A stretch of 64,000 bases of DNA from Bacteroidota bacterium (GTDB taxonomy: Bacteria > Bacteroidota > Bacteroidia > Bacteroidales > Prolixibacteraceae), in the NCBI GenBank assembly GCA_024278975.1, contig JAJRSD010000028.1:1-64000 (forward strand), read 5' to 3'. Positions 1 to 7,708 of this stretch are shown here, piece by piece. Every line of letters starts with the position of its first letter. Position 1 is the stretch's first letter. Position numbers and translations under genes: made by a program. The notes beneath the pieces are model-generated. The model searched no databases and was not told the DNA's origin. It worked only from the letters and a program-made list of their open reading frames with translations.

Positions 1-160
1 AACTCGACAAATTAATTCCCTGTATCTCAACTTCATAAATTGTTAATGGGAGTGGTTCGCCGGGAACAATTACCAGCGAGTCGGTATTTGCATATTGCGC
101 ACTGGCAAAAACAGAGCTTCCCAAAACAAGGAAAAGAGTGAGTTGCACTTTCCAATTCAT
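1..160 (-). CDS. 5' end of a secreted protein (partial)
   Basis: The reverse strand has an ATG at 160-158 and an open frame of 53 codons that runs off the window edge. The product begins MNWKVQLTLFLVLGSSVFAS followed by AQ, a typical type I signal peptide with a likely cleavage after SAQ. The mature part begins YANTDSLVIVPGEPLPLT. No family can be named from so short a piece. It is divergent from the PHP gene across a 308-bp AT-rich gap. A competing frame over 33-227 lacks an ATG and was set aside in its favour. Confidence 0.6.
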   Translation of the reverse strand, partial: MNWKVQLTLFLVLGSSVFASAQYANTDSLVIVPGEPLPLTIYEVEIQGINLSS

Positions 161-449
161 TTAGCAAAAAAACAGAAAAGATTTTCGATAAAGAAACTGA
201 GAATGTTAAAACTGCTTCTTTATTCACAAAATCTAATATTTAATGTGATAACTGAAACTTTATAGAACTCAAACTTAGATTGGAAAAACTCTATGGAAAT
301 TTGCAAAATCAGTGTTATACCACTTGAATTATAAAGCGCATTTTGTGTTTGAGTAGTATTAACAGCGTTCTATTTATAATTCAATAATTTTATCAAAAAC
401 AGGATACCAAAGGACAGCCCAATTCAAACGCTTTTGTTAATTTGCACTC

Positions 450-457
450 TAATTTTG
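450..457 (+). promoter_or_regulatory. Possible -7 box for the PHP gene
   Basis: TAATTTTG matches the Bacteroidota -7 consensus TAnnTTTG and lies 12 bases before the ATG at 469. No TTTG (-33) sits at the right distance, so the call rests on the -7 box alone. The rest of the gap 161-468 is AT-rich and shows nothing else. Confidence 0.3.
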
Positions 458-468
458 AATAGATTACA

Positions 469-1710
469 ATGAACACAAACAAAAGTATATTTGCCAATTT
501 TCCGGAAATGCCGGAGTTATTGGAATGGTATAATAATCAACCAAAAAATGATGTTCCCGATATTAACGGACACATTCACACGCCACACTCTTTTAGTGCA
601 TTTTCAGAAATTAAACAGGCTTTTGAATTGGCAAAAAACGAGGGTGTTTCGGTTTTGGTAATCAACGATTTTTACACCACCGACGGTTATAACGAATTTG
701 CTGAACTTGCCATTGAAAACAAAGTTTTCCCGCTTTTCAATATCGAATTTATGGGGCTGCAAAACGATTTGCAAAAAGCCGGAATTCGTGTAAACGACCC
801 AAGCAATCCGGGGCGGACCTATTTTAGTGGAAAAGGACTTCGTCAGCCTGCAAAAATGAGTGAGGCATCGCAGCAGATAATTAGCAACCTGCAAAAAGAG
901 AGTAATCATCAGACTTTCGAAATGGTTAAAAAGCTAAATGCTTTTTTTGTCGAAATTGGTGTCGATATTCAGTTTGATGCAGAGGAAGTACAAACCAGAC
1001 TGGCAAAAAATCTGTTTCGCGAGCGGCACATTGCACAGGCAATTCGTATTGCTGTTTTCGAAAAAGATGCAACCGATTTAGGGCGCGCAAAACTGCTGAA
1101 TACAATATTTTCGGGGAAAGAGATTAAATCGGCAATCGATGATGTGGCAGGACTGGAAAACGAAATACGTGGTAATCTATTAAAAACAGGTGGCGCAGCT
1201 TTTGTTCCCGAAGACCCAAAAGCGTTTCTGTCGCTGGAGGAGATTATTGAACTTATTGTTGATGCGGGAGGAATTCCGTGTTACCCTGTTTTACTCGATT
1301 TTGGCGATGGCAATTTTACCGATTACGAAGCCGATAAAGAGAAACTTTTGCAGACACTGAAAAGTAAAAATATATTTAGTATCGAGTTGATTCCGGGAAG
1401 GAATAAATTTGAAATATTAAAAGATTTTGTTACTTATTTCAACAATAATGGTTTTGTAATTACCTTTGGAACGGAGCACAACACACCAAAACTCGACCCC
1501 ATGAAAATTAGTTGTGGTGGCGGTGTTGATTTAGATGATGAACTGAAACAGATAAATTACGAAGGCGTTGCAGTTATTGCTGCACATCAATATTTAATAG
1601 CAAAAGGCGAAGAGGGTTATTTAAAAAATGGGATTGCCAAAACAGACGATAAAGAGTTTTACATAGATTTGGGGAAAGCGGTAATTGCAAGGTTTTACAC
1701 CGTACTTTAG
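469..1710 (+). CDS. PHP-domain metal-dependent hydrolase-like protein
   Basis: This 413-residue cytoplasmic protein has a PHP-type N-terminus: HIHTPHSFSAF at residues 35-45 supplies the H-x-H and a third His. Later acidic and His segments are VINDFY, FNIEFMGL and FGTEHNTP (about residue 340). PHP proteins bind two or three metal ions and usually hydrolyse phosphoesters. No signal peptide is present. The gene is first of three co-directional genes with an aldolase/dehydrogenase fusion and a SorE-like dehydrogenase, which suggests a role in carbohydrate or sugar-phosphate breakdown. The substrate cannot be read from the sequence. Confidence 0.7.
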   Translation: MNTNKSIFANFPEMPELLEWYNNQPKNDVPDINGHIHTPHSFSAFSEIKQAFELAKNEGVSVLVINDFYTTDGYNEFAELAIENKVFPLFNIEFMGLQNDLQKAGIRVNDPSNPGRTYFSGKGLRQPAKMSEASQQIISNLQKESNHQTFEMVKKLNAFFVEIGVDIQFDAEEVQTRLAKNLFRERHIAQAIRIAVFEKDATDLGRAKLLNTIFSGKEIKSAIDDVAGLENEIRGNLLKTGGAAFVPEDPKAFLSLEEIIELIVDAGGIPCYPVLLDFGDGNFTDYEADKEKLLQTLKSKNIFSIELIPGRNKFEILKDFVTYFNNNGFVITFGTEHNTPKLDPMKISCGGGVDLDDELKQINYEGVAVIAAHQYLIAKGEEGYLKNGIAKTDDKEFYIDLGKAVIARFYTVL

Positions 1711-1740
1711 TGCGGTGAGTAGTTTAATATAAAAAAGTTT

Positions 1741-1779
1741 GGCTTTAGCCATTAATTTAAAAGTTTAAAGGCTAAAGCC
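1741..1779. repeat. Intergenic inverted repeat (GGCTTTAGCC / GGCTAAAGCC)
   Basis: GGCTTTAGCC at 1741-1750 is the exact reverse complement of GGCTAAAGCC at 1770-1779, so a 10-bp stem can form over a 19-nt loop. It lies just after the PHP stop and shares the word CTAAAGC with the hairpins at 1804-1823 and 41311-41330. No T-run follows, so it is more like a REP element than an intrinsic terminator. Confidence 0.6.
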
Positions 1780-1803
1780 TAATATCTTGCTGATTGCATA
1801 TAA

Positions 1804-1823
1804 CACCAAGCTAAAGCATGGTG
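1804..1823. repeat. Short hairpin with AGCTAAAGCA loop
   Basis: CACCA and TGGTG form a 5-bp stem around the loop AGCTAAAGCA. The same ten-base loop recurs at 41311-41330 with a different but still complementary stem (CCCCG/CGGGG). The hairpin covers an in-frame ATG at 1818, which argues against that codon as the start of the next gene. Confidence 0.6.
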
Positions 1824-1838
1824 CAAAAAATCAATATA

Positions 1839-3815
1839 ATGAACAAGAAAATAAAAGAATTAATAGAGGTTTCGAGGTTTTACGGGAAGAAGAAAGAGTA
1901 TGTAATTGCTGGTGGTGGCAACACTTCGTATAAAAACGACAAGCAACTTTGGATTAAAGCCAGTGGTGTAAGTTTGGGCGAAATAGACGAAAATGGTTTT
2001 TGTGTACTCGATCGCGAAAAGTTAAGCGATATTTCCACTCAAAAGTTTTCTTCCGATTCGACAAAACGCGAAGAGGAGGTAAAAAATGCCTTGTTGAATT
2101 GCAGGGTTAATCCCGGGTCGGGTTTGCGCCCCTCGGTAGAAACTTCGCTGCACAATCTTTTTAGCCATACTTTTGTTGTTCACACACATTCAACTTTGGT
2201 AAACGGGTTAATGTGCAGCAACGAAGCAGCGGAAAAAACAGTGGAAATTTTTGGAGAGGAGGTACTTTTTATTCCAACAACCGAAGCCGGATACACACTG
2301 TTTGTAGTTATCTCGGGAGAGATTGAAAAATACAAGGCAAAGTTTAACAGAGAACCGCAAATTGTGTTGTTGCAAAATCATGGAGTTTTTGTGGCTGCCA
2401 ATTCAACAAAAGAGATAAAAGAGATCTATTCTGAAATTGAGATTAAATTAAAAGCTGCGTTTAACAATTTTCCCAAATCGAAAGAGATTCCGGTTTCAGA
2501 AAAAATGAGTGAAATTCTTCCGGCGGTTAGAATGTTACTCTCTGATGAGAAACTAAAAGTTGCATCGGCAGTAAACAGCTCATTTATTTCGAATTTTATT
2601 TCAGATAAAAAAGCTTTTGAACAGGGAGTTGAAAAACCTTTTAATCCCGACCAGATGGTTTATTGTCTTTCCGAATATCTGTTTATTGAGGATGCCGGTT
2701 CGGTGGAATCGATGATTGAGGATGCGAAAGATAAAATTGCCGCTTTTAAAAGTAGAAAGGGAGTTGTTCCGAAAGTTATTTTTGTACAAAACGAAGGTGC
2801 AATTGTTGCCGAAGATTCGGCACTCTCGGTGGAATACCTGAAAGATATGGTAAACGATTTTTGCGAAATTGCCACACTTACCGAAAACTTCGGTGGACCA
2901 AATCCGCTTGATTCAGACCAAATTGCTTTTATCGAAAACTGGGAGGTTGAAAATTATCGCAAAAAGGTTTCGCTGGGCGGAAAAGTTGAAGGCCGGGTTG
3001 AAAACAAAGTTGCAATTGTTACCGGAGCAGCGCAGGGTTTTGGAGCCGGAATTGCCAATCTCATGTTTTCGGAGGGTGCAAACGTAATAATTGCCGATCT
3101 CAACGAAGAGAAAGGGCGCGAGTTTGCAGCAGAACTGAATTCAAAAGGAACAAAAAACAGGGCGCATTTTATTAGTGTAAATGTTTCGGACAGCGAATCG
3201 GTAAAAAATCTGGTACACGAAACAGTTATTCAGTTTGGCGGTTTGGATGCAATGATTTCCAATGCCGGAATATTACGTGCCGGAAGTCTGGACGAAATGG
3301 ACCAGGCAACTTTCGAGCTGATGACAAAGGTGAATTACACCGGATATTTCCTCTGTACAAAATATGCGCAGCCGGTAATGAAAATTCAGAACAGGTATAA
3401 ACCCGGTTATTACATGGATATTATTCAGATAAATTCGAAATCGGGACTGAAGGGTAGCAATAAAAACTTTGCGTATGCAGGTGGGAAATTTGGTGGAATT
3501 GGTTTAACACAGTCGTTTGCGCTGGAGTTGATGCCACATAATATTAAGGTGAATTCAATTTGTCCGGGTAACTTTTTCGACGGACCACTTTGGAGCGACC
3601 CCGAAAACGGACTTTTTACACAGTATTTAAATGCCGGAAAAGTGCCGGGTGCAAAAACAATTAACGATGTAAAAGCGTTTTATGAAGCACAGGTTCCTGC
3701 CGGGCGTGGTTGTACTGCCGGCGATGTGGCAAAAGCAATATTTTATGTAATAGAACAGGAGTACGAAACAGGGCAGGCAGTTCCGGTAACCGGCGGGCAG
3801 AATATGTTGAAATAG
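1839..3815 (+). CDS. Bifunctional class II aldolase / short-chain dehydrogenase
   Basis: The 658-residue protein fuses two enzymes. The N-terminal half is a class II aldolase/adducin domain with the zinc-site HTHSTLVNGL and a second His in LLQNHGVFVAA. The C-terminal half (from about residue 390) is a Rossmann short-chain dehydrogenase with TGAAQGFGAG and the catalytic YAGGK (YxxxK). The architecture matches proteins annotated as rhamnulose-1-phosphate aldolase/alcohol dehydrogenase, which split a sugar 1-phosphate and handle the lactaldehyde-like product. I chose ATG 1839 because the earlier ATG at 1818 lies inside a repeat hairpin. The neighbouring SorE-like and PHP genes suggest one catabolic route, but no kinase or isomerase is adjacent, so the sugar is unknown. 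Confidence 0.85.
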   Translation: MNKKIKELIEVSRFYGKKKEYVIAGGGNTSYKNDKQLWIKASGVSLGEIDENGFCVLDREKLSDISTQKFSSDSTKREEEVKNALLNCRVNPGSGLRPSVETSLHNLFSHTFVVHTHSTLVNGLMCSNEAAEKTVEIFGEEVLFIPTTEAGYTLFVVISGEIEKYKAKFNREPQIVLLQNHGVFVAANSTKEIKEIYSEIEIKLKAAFNNFPKSKEIPVSEKMSEILPAVRMLLSDEKLKVASAVNSSFISNFISDKKAFEQGVEKPFNPDQMVYCLSEYLFIEDAGSVESMIEDAKDKIAAFKSRKGVVPKVIFVQNEGAIVAEDSALSVEYLKDMVNDFCEIATLTENFGGPNPLDSDQIAFIENWEVENYRKKVSLGGKVEGRVENKVAIVTGAAQGFGAGIANLMFSEGANVIIADLNEEKGREFAAELNSKGTKNRAHFISVNVSDSESVKNLVHETVIQFGGLDAMISNAGILRAGSLDEMDQATFELMTKVNYTGYFLCTKYAQPVMKIQNRYKPGYYMDIIQINSKSGLKGSNKNFAYAGGKFGGIGLTQSFALELMPHNIKVNSICPGNFFDGPLWSDPENGLFTQYLNAGKVPGAKTINDVKAFYEAQVPAGRGCTAGDVAKAIFYVIEQEYETGQAVPVTGGQNMLK

Positions 3816-3878
3816 AAGAAAGTAGTGAGTAAATAGTATTTAGTAGTTAGAAAAAAATTAGAAATAACCATATTAGAA

Positions 3879-3943
3879 CGTCATTCCGAACTTGTTTCGG
3901 AATCTCTTGATTAATTAGATGCTGAATCAAGTTCAGCATGACG
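3879..3943. repeat. Dispersed palindromic repeat, CGTCAT...ATGACG family, copy 1
   Basis: The element opens CGTCATTCCGAACTTG and closes AAGTTCAGCATGACG. Each half also contains an inner palindrome (CCGAACTTGTTTCGG; GCTGAATCAAGTTCAGC). Further copies lie at 22199-22278, 46303-46364, 46391-46453 and 61396-61459, all intergenic. Just upstream (about 3828-3855) is an AGTAGTGAGTAAATAG-type simple sequence, which reappears reversed near 54790. Nothing else is seen in the 277-bp gap. Confidence 0.8.
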
Positions 3944-4092
3944 GTATTTATCAAAGACGATACAATTTAAAAGCGTCAACCTGCCTGTCAGATGACGACA
4001 AATGATTGATGTAATACTAATTTCTGACATCTTAAATAAAAATTTAATGAAAAGCTATCGGCTTAAAGCAAATAGCTCAAAGCAGCAAGATT

Positions 4093-5370
4093 ATGAAAAC
4101 AAAAGCAGTAAGATTATACGGAAAGAGCGATTTACGCCTGGAAGAGTTTGAACTTCCTAAAATAAACGACGACGAGATTTTGGCAAAAGTAGTGTCCGAC
4201 AGTATTTGTATGTCGAGTTACAAAGCGGCAACACAGGGCGAAAGTCATAAACGGGTACCAAACAGTGTGGCTCAGAATCCTATTATTATCGGTCACGAGT
4301 TTAGTGGCGAGATTGTGGAAGTGGGTGCCAAATGGAAAGATAAATTCAAGCCCGGACAGAAATATTCCATCCAGCCGGCAATTTATTACGAAGAGGGTCC
4401 GATGGGAGTTTTAAGTGCTCCGGGTTATTCGTATCCTAATATTGGTGGCGATGCAACTTATGCAATCATCCCAAAAGATGTTCTGGTTCAAGACTGTCTG
4501 CTGGCATACGACGGCTCCGGTTTTTATCCGGCATCGCTTGCCGAGCCGCTGAGTTGCGTTATTGGAGCAATGCATGCAAACTATCACACAACACCGGGTT
4601 CGTATATTCACGACATGGAAATTAAAGAGGGTGGTAAAATGGCAATTCTCGCGGGTGTTGGTCCAATGGGACTGGCAGCAATTAATTACGCTGTTACCCG
4701 CACCGATCGCAAACCTTCGTTAATTGTGGTTACCGATATTTCGCAGGAGCGTTTAGATCGTGCAGCCGAGATTTTTCCGGTTTCGTGGGCAAAAGAAAAT
4801 GGTATCGAATTAATTTATCTGAACACTGGAAAATATAGCGACCCTGTTTCGGTATTGAGAGATGAATTATCTTGTGGAACCGGTTTCGACGATGTATTTG
4901 TTTTTGCCCCGGTAGCTCCGGTAATCGAGCAGGGCGATGCAATTCTTGGTGTTGACGGATGTTTAAACTTTTTTGCCGGCCCAAGTAATCCTGAGTTCAC
5001 CGCAAAAATGAATTTCTATAATGTGCATTATGCAGCAACTCATATTATGGGAACTTCGGGCGGAAACAACGACGATATGATTGAAGCACTCGATGCCATG
5101 AGTAAAGGACTCGACCCTGCCGGATTGGTTACTCATATTGGCGGACTGAATAGTGTTGTTGAAACTACACTTAATCTACCTAATATTCCGGGCGGGAAGA
5201 AATTGATTTATACACATAAAAACCTTCCGCTTACTGCAATTTCCGACTTTGAGGAGCTGGGAAAAGAGAATCCGTTTTTTGCTGAACTGGCAAAATTAGT
5301 TGCAAAAACTAAAGGGCTTTGGAATGTTGAAGCTGAAGATTATCTGCTGGCAAATGCACAGGAGATTTAA
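4093..5370 (+). CDS. Zinc-binding dehydrogenase, L-sorbose-1-phosphate reductase (SorE)-like
   Basis: This 425-residue medium-chain dehydrogenase begins KAVRLYGKSDLRLEEFELP and has the GHEFSGEIVEVG zinc-site segment and a nucleotide-binding AILAGVGPMGLAA. Segments such as NPIIIGHEF, EPLSCVIGAMHANYH, GCLNFFAGP and HIMGTSGGN resemble what I know of SorE, which reduces L-sorbose 1-phosphate to glucitol 6-phosphate with NAD(P)H. It follows the aldolase/dehydrogenase gene after 277 bp that hold a palindromic repeat. A related sugar-phosphate or polyol dehydrogenase role is equally possible; no PTS genes are nearby. Confidence 0.8.
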   Translation: MKTKAVRLYGKSDLRLEEFELPKINDDEILAKVVSDSICMSSYKAATQGESHKRVPNSVAQNPIIIGHEFSGEIVEVGAKWKDKFKPGQKYSIQPAIYYEEGPMGVLSAPGYSYPNIGGDATYAIIPKDVLVQDCLLAYDGSGFYPASLAEPLSCVIGAMHANYHTTPGSYIHDMEIKEGGKMAILAGVGPMGLAAINYAVTRTDRKPSLIVVTDISQERLDRAAEIFPVSWAKENGIELIYLNTGKYSDPVSVLRDELSCGTGFDDVFVFAPVAPVIEQGDAILGVDGCLNFFAGPSNPEFTAKMNFYNVHYAATHIMGTSGGNNDDMIEALDAMSKGLDPAGLVTHIGGLNSVVETTLNLPNIPGGKKLIYTHKNLPLTAISDFEELGKENPFFAELAKLVAKTKGLWNVEAEDYLLANAQEI

Positions 5371-5449
5371 TCTGATCTGCTATTTGTAAAATACACTTCT
5401 TCTTAAAACTTTGTGGCTTTGTGGTGGATTTTATTGAATGCCCCTCTGC

Positions 5450-5479
5450 TGGTGCGCGATTGAATCGCGTTCCTTTAAA
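5450..5479. repeat. 30-bp repeat, left copy
   Basis: TGGTGCGCGATTGAATCGCG continues into TTCCTTTAAA. The identical 30 bases recur at 7250-7279, exactly 1,800 bp away, on the other side of the lipoprotein gene. The core CGCGATT-G-AATCGCG is a palindrome that can form a hairpin. Confidence 0.85.
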
Positions 5480-5488
5480 GTTAAATAT

Positions 5489-7216
5489 TTATTGCTTGTG
5501 CTTAATAGTAATCCAAAATTTAGAACTCTCTTCGCAGTTTGCTCCTGTATTTGAAATTCGGGAATAACTTACCTCGTCCATGCAACCAAAATAATACTGT
5601 TTTGCAGTAATTCCATTTCCATTGCACACTTCTAATCCTTGTAATCCTATTTGTGTATATGAATCGCTTACACTAAATTCTGCTGTTGTCATGGTGACAT
5701 CCCAACCCGTTTCTCGATTATGCAAGCCAGGTGGCCCCCACTTCATTTGTAATACTACATTGGTAACTTCTTTATCTCCCAATTGCTGATAAGGAATTTC
5801 CTCCGAATTTTCAATTGTAAATGAAATTGAACCTGAGAAAGTTTGTGCTTCATCGTACCAAATGGGTACATTCCAAACGGCGGTAAAATCATTCCCATTT
5901 CGAGTTAAATTTGCATTAATGTATTTGTGGTAAACATTACCTTGTTCGGCTATAAAAGGATCTCTGGCATTACCATCGCAGGTCGCATCATATTGCATTT
6001 GAATCTTAAAATTCAATGTTATATCTTCAAACACAACTTCGGGTTGCCAAAAGGTAAAGTCTCTGTTTCCCGATGGTTTCATAAAAACATACAAATAGTA
6101 ATATGTATTATCTCTATTATCAACTACTACCCTGACAAAACCTCTCTCTATATTTACAATCTCATGAATACAAGCACCAACAGTCATTGGATTTTCTAAA
6201 GAAGTATCACACATTTTCTGATACATTTTTTCAGCCCAATCTGTTTCTAATTTAGGATCAATTGACCAGTTGTATCCAATAAATGCAGCTATTCCATTAT
6301 TTTTCACAAGTTCGGTTTTCCAGTACCCACGCCCACCGTTGCAGATGCCCAGATATAGAAAAACTTCATCGGGAGGGAAAGTGTTATTTTCGGAAATAAA
6401 AGCTGGATGAACAGCATAACAATTTTTGCCTTTGTAATTGACTACTACAATTTTCTTTTCTAAAATGGCTGCATAATACTTACCAAAGGTTTTCCCAATT
6501 TCTGCTTTTTCTCCAGTAAGAAGATATGTTCTTCTTTCCTGAAAAAAACCATTAGCTAGTTTCGACCGGTAAAAACCATGACCTGTAATATGAATCAATC
6601 CATATTCAGCTAAAGATAAAAGTACGTCAATTGTTGCCTGTTCATCTAAAAATGTTTCAAATTCAGACATGCCAATATTTGCAAATCCAGCATTTGCTGC
6701 TGCAATTACACGATTACCATAATTTTTAAATTCAGAATACGCACCATCAAAATAAATGGTTTTTTTGTTTTTTAGCGTTGGGTAAGTTTTAATTAGAGCA
6801 CTTTTCGAGGATGGATCTTCTGTTGTAACATCAATTATTTCTGAATCAGAAACTTCAATAACAGGGTAATTATATGGACCAAAATAGACTCCGCCACTTA
6901 TCCCGTTTTTATAATCCACGGCAACGCCCTGAGAATCGGCTTCCGCAAATTTAACACCCTCTTTATTAATAAAATAGTTATAAACTGAATCTATAACAGA
7001 AAGGGTATTCAGGTTTGTTGCAAAAAGGTTATTTGCAATTGTTGAAGCTTCATTCTGCATGGACAATACTTCGTTTAAAGCATCTTCTTCGGTTACTGTT
7101 GAATCATCAGAGTCATTAGAAAGAGAATCGATTAAATTACAATTTGGAAGGAAAACGGAAACTAAAAAAAGCAGAAGTAATAATCGCAACAAACTTCTTT
7201 TTGAAAATGATTTCAT
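5489..7216 (-). CDS. Lipoprotein with a clan-CD (caspase/gingipain-like) peptidase-type domain
   Basis: From the ATG at 7216-7214 the product has 575 residues: KRSLLRLLLLLFLVSVFLP then NC, a lipoprotein signal with the lipobox Cys. A longer open frame upstream (to 7516) reads through repeat DNA and is not supported. The middle of the protein has two hydrophobic strands that end in candidate catalytic residues: GLIHITGHGFY (His) and VFLYLGICNGGRG (Cys). That layout is the hallmark of clan CD peptidases (caspases, gingipains, separase, CHAT). Then follows AAFIGYNWSIDPKLETDWA, as in CHAT or C25 domains. The C-terminal third is beta-rich and Cys-containing. It is a monocistronic gene between two 30-bp repeats. 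Proteolytic activity is inferred only. Confidence 0.6.
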   Translation of the reverse strand: MKSFSKRSLLRLLLLLFLVSVFLPNCNLIDSLSNDSDDSTVTEEDALNEVLSMQNEASTIANNLFATNLNTLSVIDSVYNYFINKEGVKFAEADSQGVAVDYKNGISGGVYFGPYNYPVIEVSDSEIIDVTTEDPSSKSALIKTYPTLKNKKTIYFDGAYSEFKNYGNRVIAAANAGFANIGMSEFETFLDEQATIDVLLSLAEYGLIHITGHGFYRSKLANGFFQERRTYLLTGEKAEIGKTFGKYYAAILEKKIVVVNYKGKNCYAVHPAFISENNTFPPDEVFLYLGICNGGRGYWKTELVKNNGIAAFIGYNWSIDPKLETDWAEKMYQKMCDTSLENPMTVGACIHEIVNIERGFVRVVVDNRDNTYYYLYVFMKPSGNRDFTFWQPEVVFEDITLNFKIQMQYDATCDGNARDPFIAEQGNVYHKYINANLTRNGNDFTAVWNVPIWYDEAQTFSGSISFTIENSEEIPYQQLGDKEVTNVVLQMKWGPPGLHNRETGWDVTMTTAEFSVSDSYTQIGLQGLEVCNGNGITAKQYYFGCMDEVSYSRISNTGANCEESSKFWITIKHKQ

Positions 7217-7249
7217 GTAGAAATAGTTTGTATATTTTAAAACCCTTGT

Positions 7250-7279
7250 TGGTGCGCGATTGAATCGCGTTCCTTTAAA
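7250..7279. repeat. 30-bp repeat, right copy
   Basis: Identical to 5450-5479. It lies in the 5' leader of the lipoprotein gene. A small palindrome CACGAT-ACA-ATCGTG follows at about 7288-7302. Confidence 0.85.
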
Positions 7280-7432
7280 CAAGAAATCACACGATACAAT
7301 CGTGCGAGAGCTGGGACGATTTTTACAAACTATACAATTTCTATAAACAATTTCTTTTATCAAGGTTTTCCTTTTAAAAACCTTAAGGAAGTTGTACGAT
7401 ATTTGGGTAGTTTTAAGAGATAGCCTGCGCCG

Positions 7433-7580
7433 CCAACTGGCAGGGATTGGAGAAAGTAGCTTGCCGAAGACGTGACCGAGTATTTGTTGGCAAACGGCTG
7501 CGACCGGAGGAAGCACACGGATTGCTTACAAATACCGGAGCACGGCAAGACAACTACTTGCGGAAAGCCCGGCTGCCAGC
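7433..7580. other. Highly self-complementary, GC-richer stretch (candidate structured RNA or repeat element)
   Basis: The stretch is clearly richer in GC than its surroundings and folds on itself in nested order: CTGGCA 7437-7442 with TGCCAG 7574-7579, AAGTAG 7454-7459 with CTACTT 7554-7559, TTGCCG 7461-7466 with CGGCAA 7543-7548, CCG 7476-7478 with CGG 7536-7538, GTATTTGT 7480-7487 with ACAAATAC 7528-7535, and an apical AAGCA/TGCTT at 7511-7527. No start-to-stop frame across it looks like a protein. It lies between the lipoprotein gene and lysA. I do not recognise a known RNA family. The strand is undetermined. Confidence 0.45.
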
Positions 7581-7675
7581 CAAAAACATAATGGAAACAT
7601 CCATATTTTTTGTAAAGATGTGGTTAATTAAACTTGTATTATTTAGAATAATTCTACAAAATTGCAGATTAGTTG

Positions 7676-7683
7676 TAAATTTG
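7676..7683 (+). promoter_or_regulatory. Possible -7 box for lysA
   Basis: TAAATTTG fits the TAnnTTTG consensus and ends 25 bases before the lysA ATG. No well-placed TTTG -33 element is visible. Confidence 0.35.
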
Positions 7684-7708
7684 CTAACCGTATTAATTGA
7701 ACAAAATT

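Noticed and set aside
33-227. 64-codon reverse frame at the window edge
   Set aside because: Out of frame with the ATG-started signal-peptide gene at 160-1, which is more convincing.
7217-7516. N-terminal extension of the clan-CD-like lipoprotein
   Set aside because: It reads through a repeat and part of the self-complementary element, and would bury the lipoprotein signal peptide.
7433-7580. Integron attC site or group II intron domain
   Set aside because: No GTTRRRY/RYYYAAC core sites, no integrase and no intron domain V sequence are visible.
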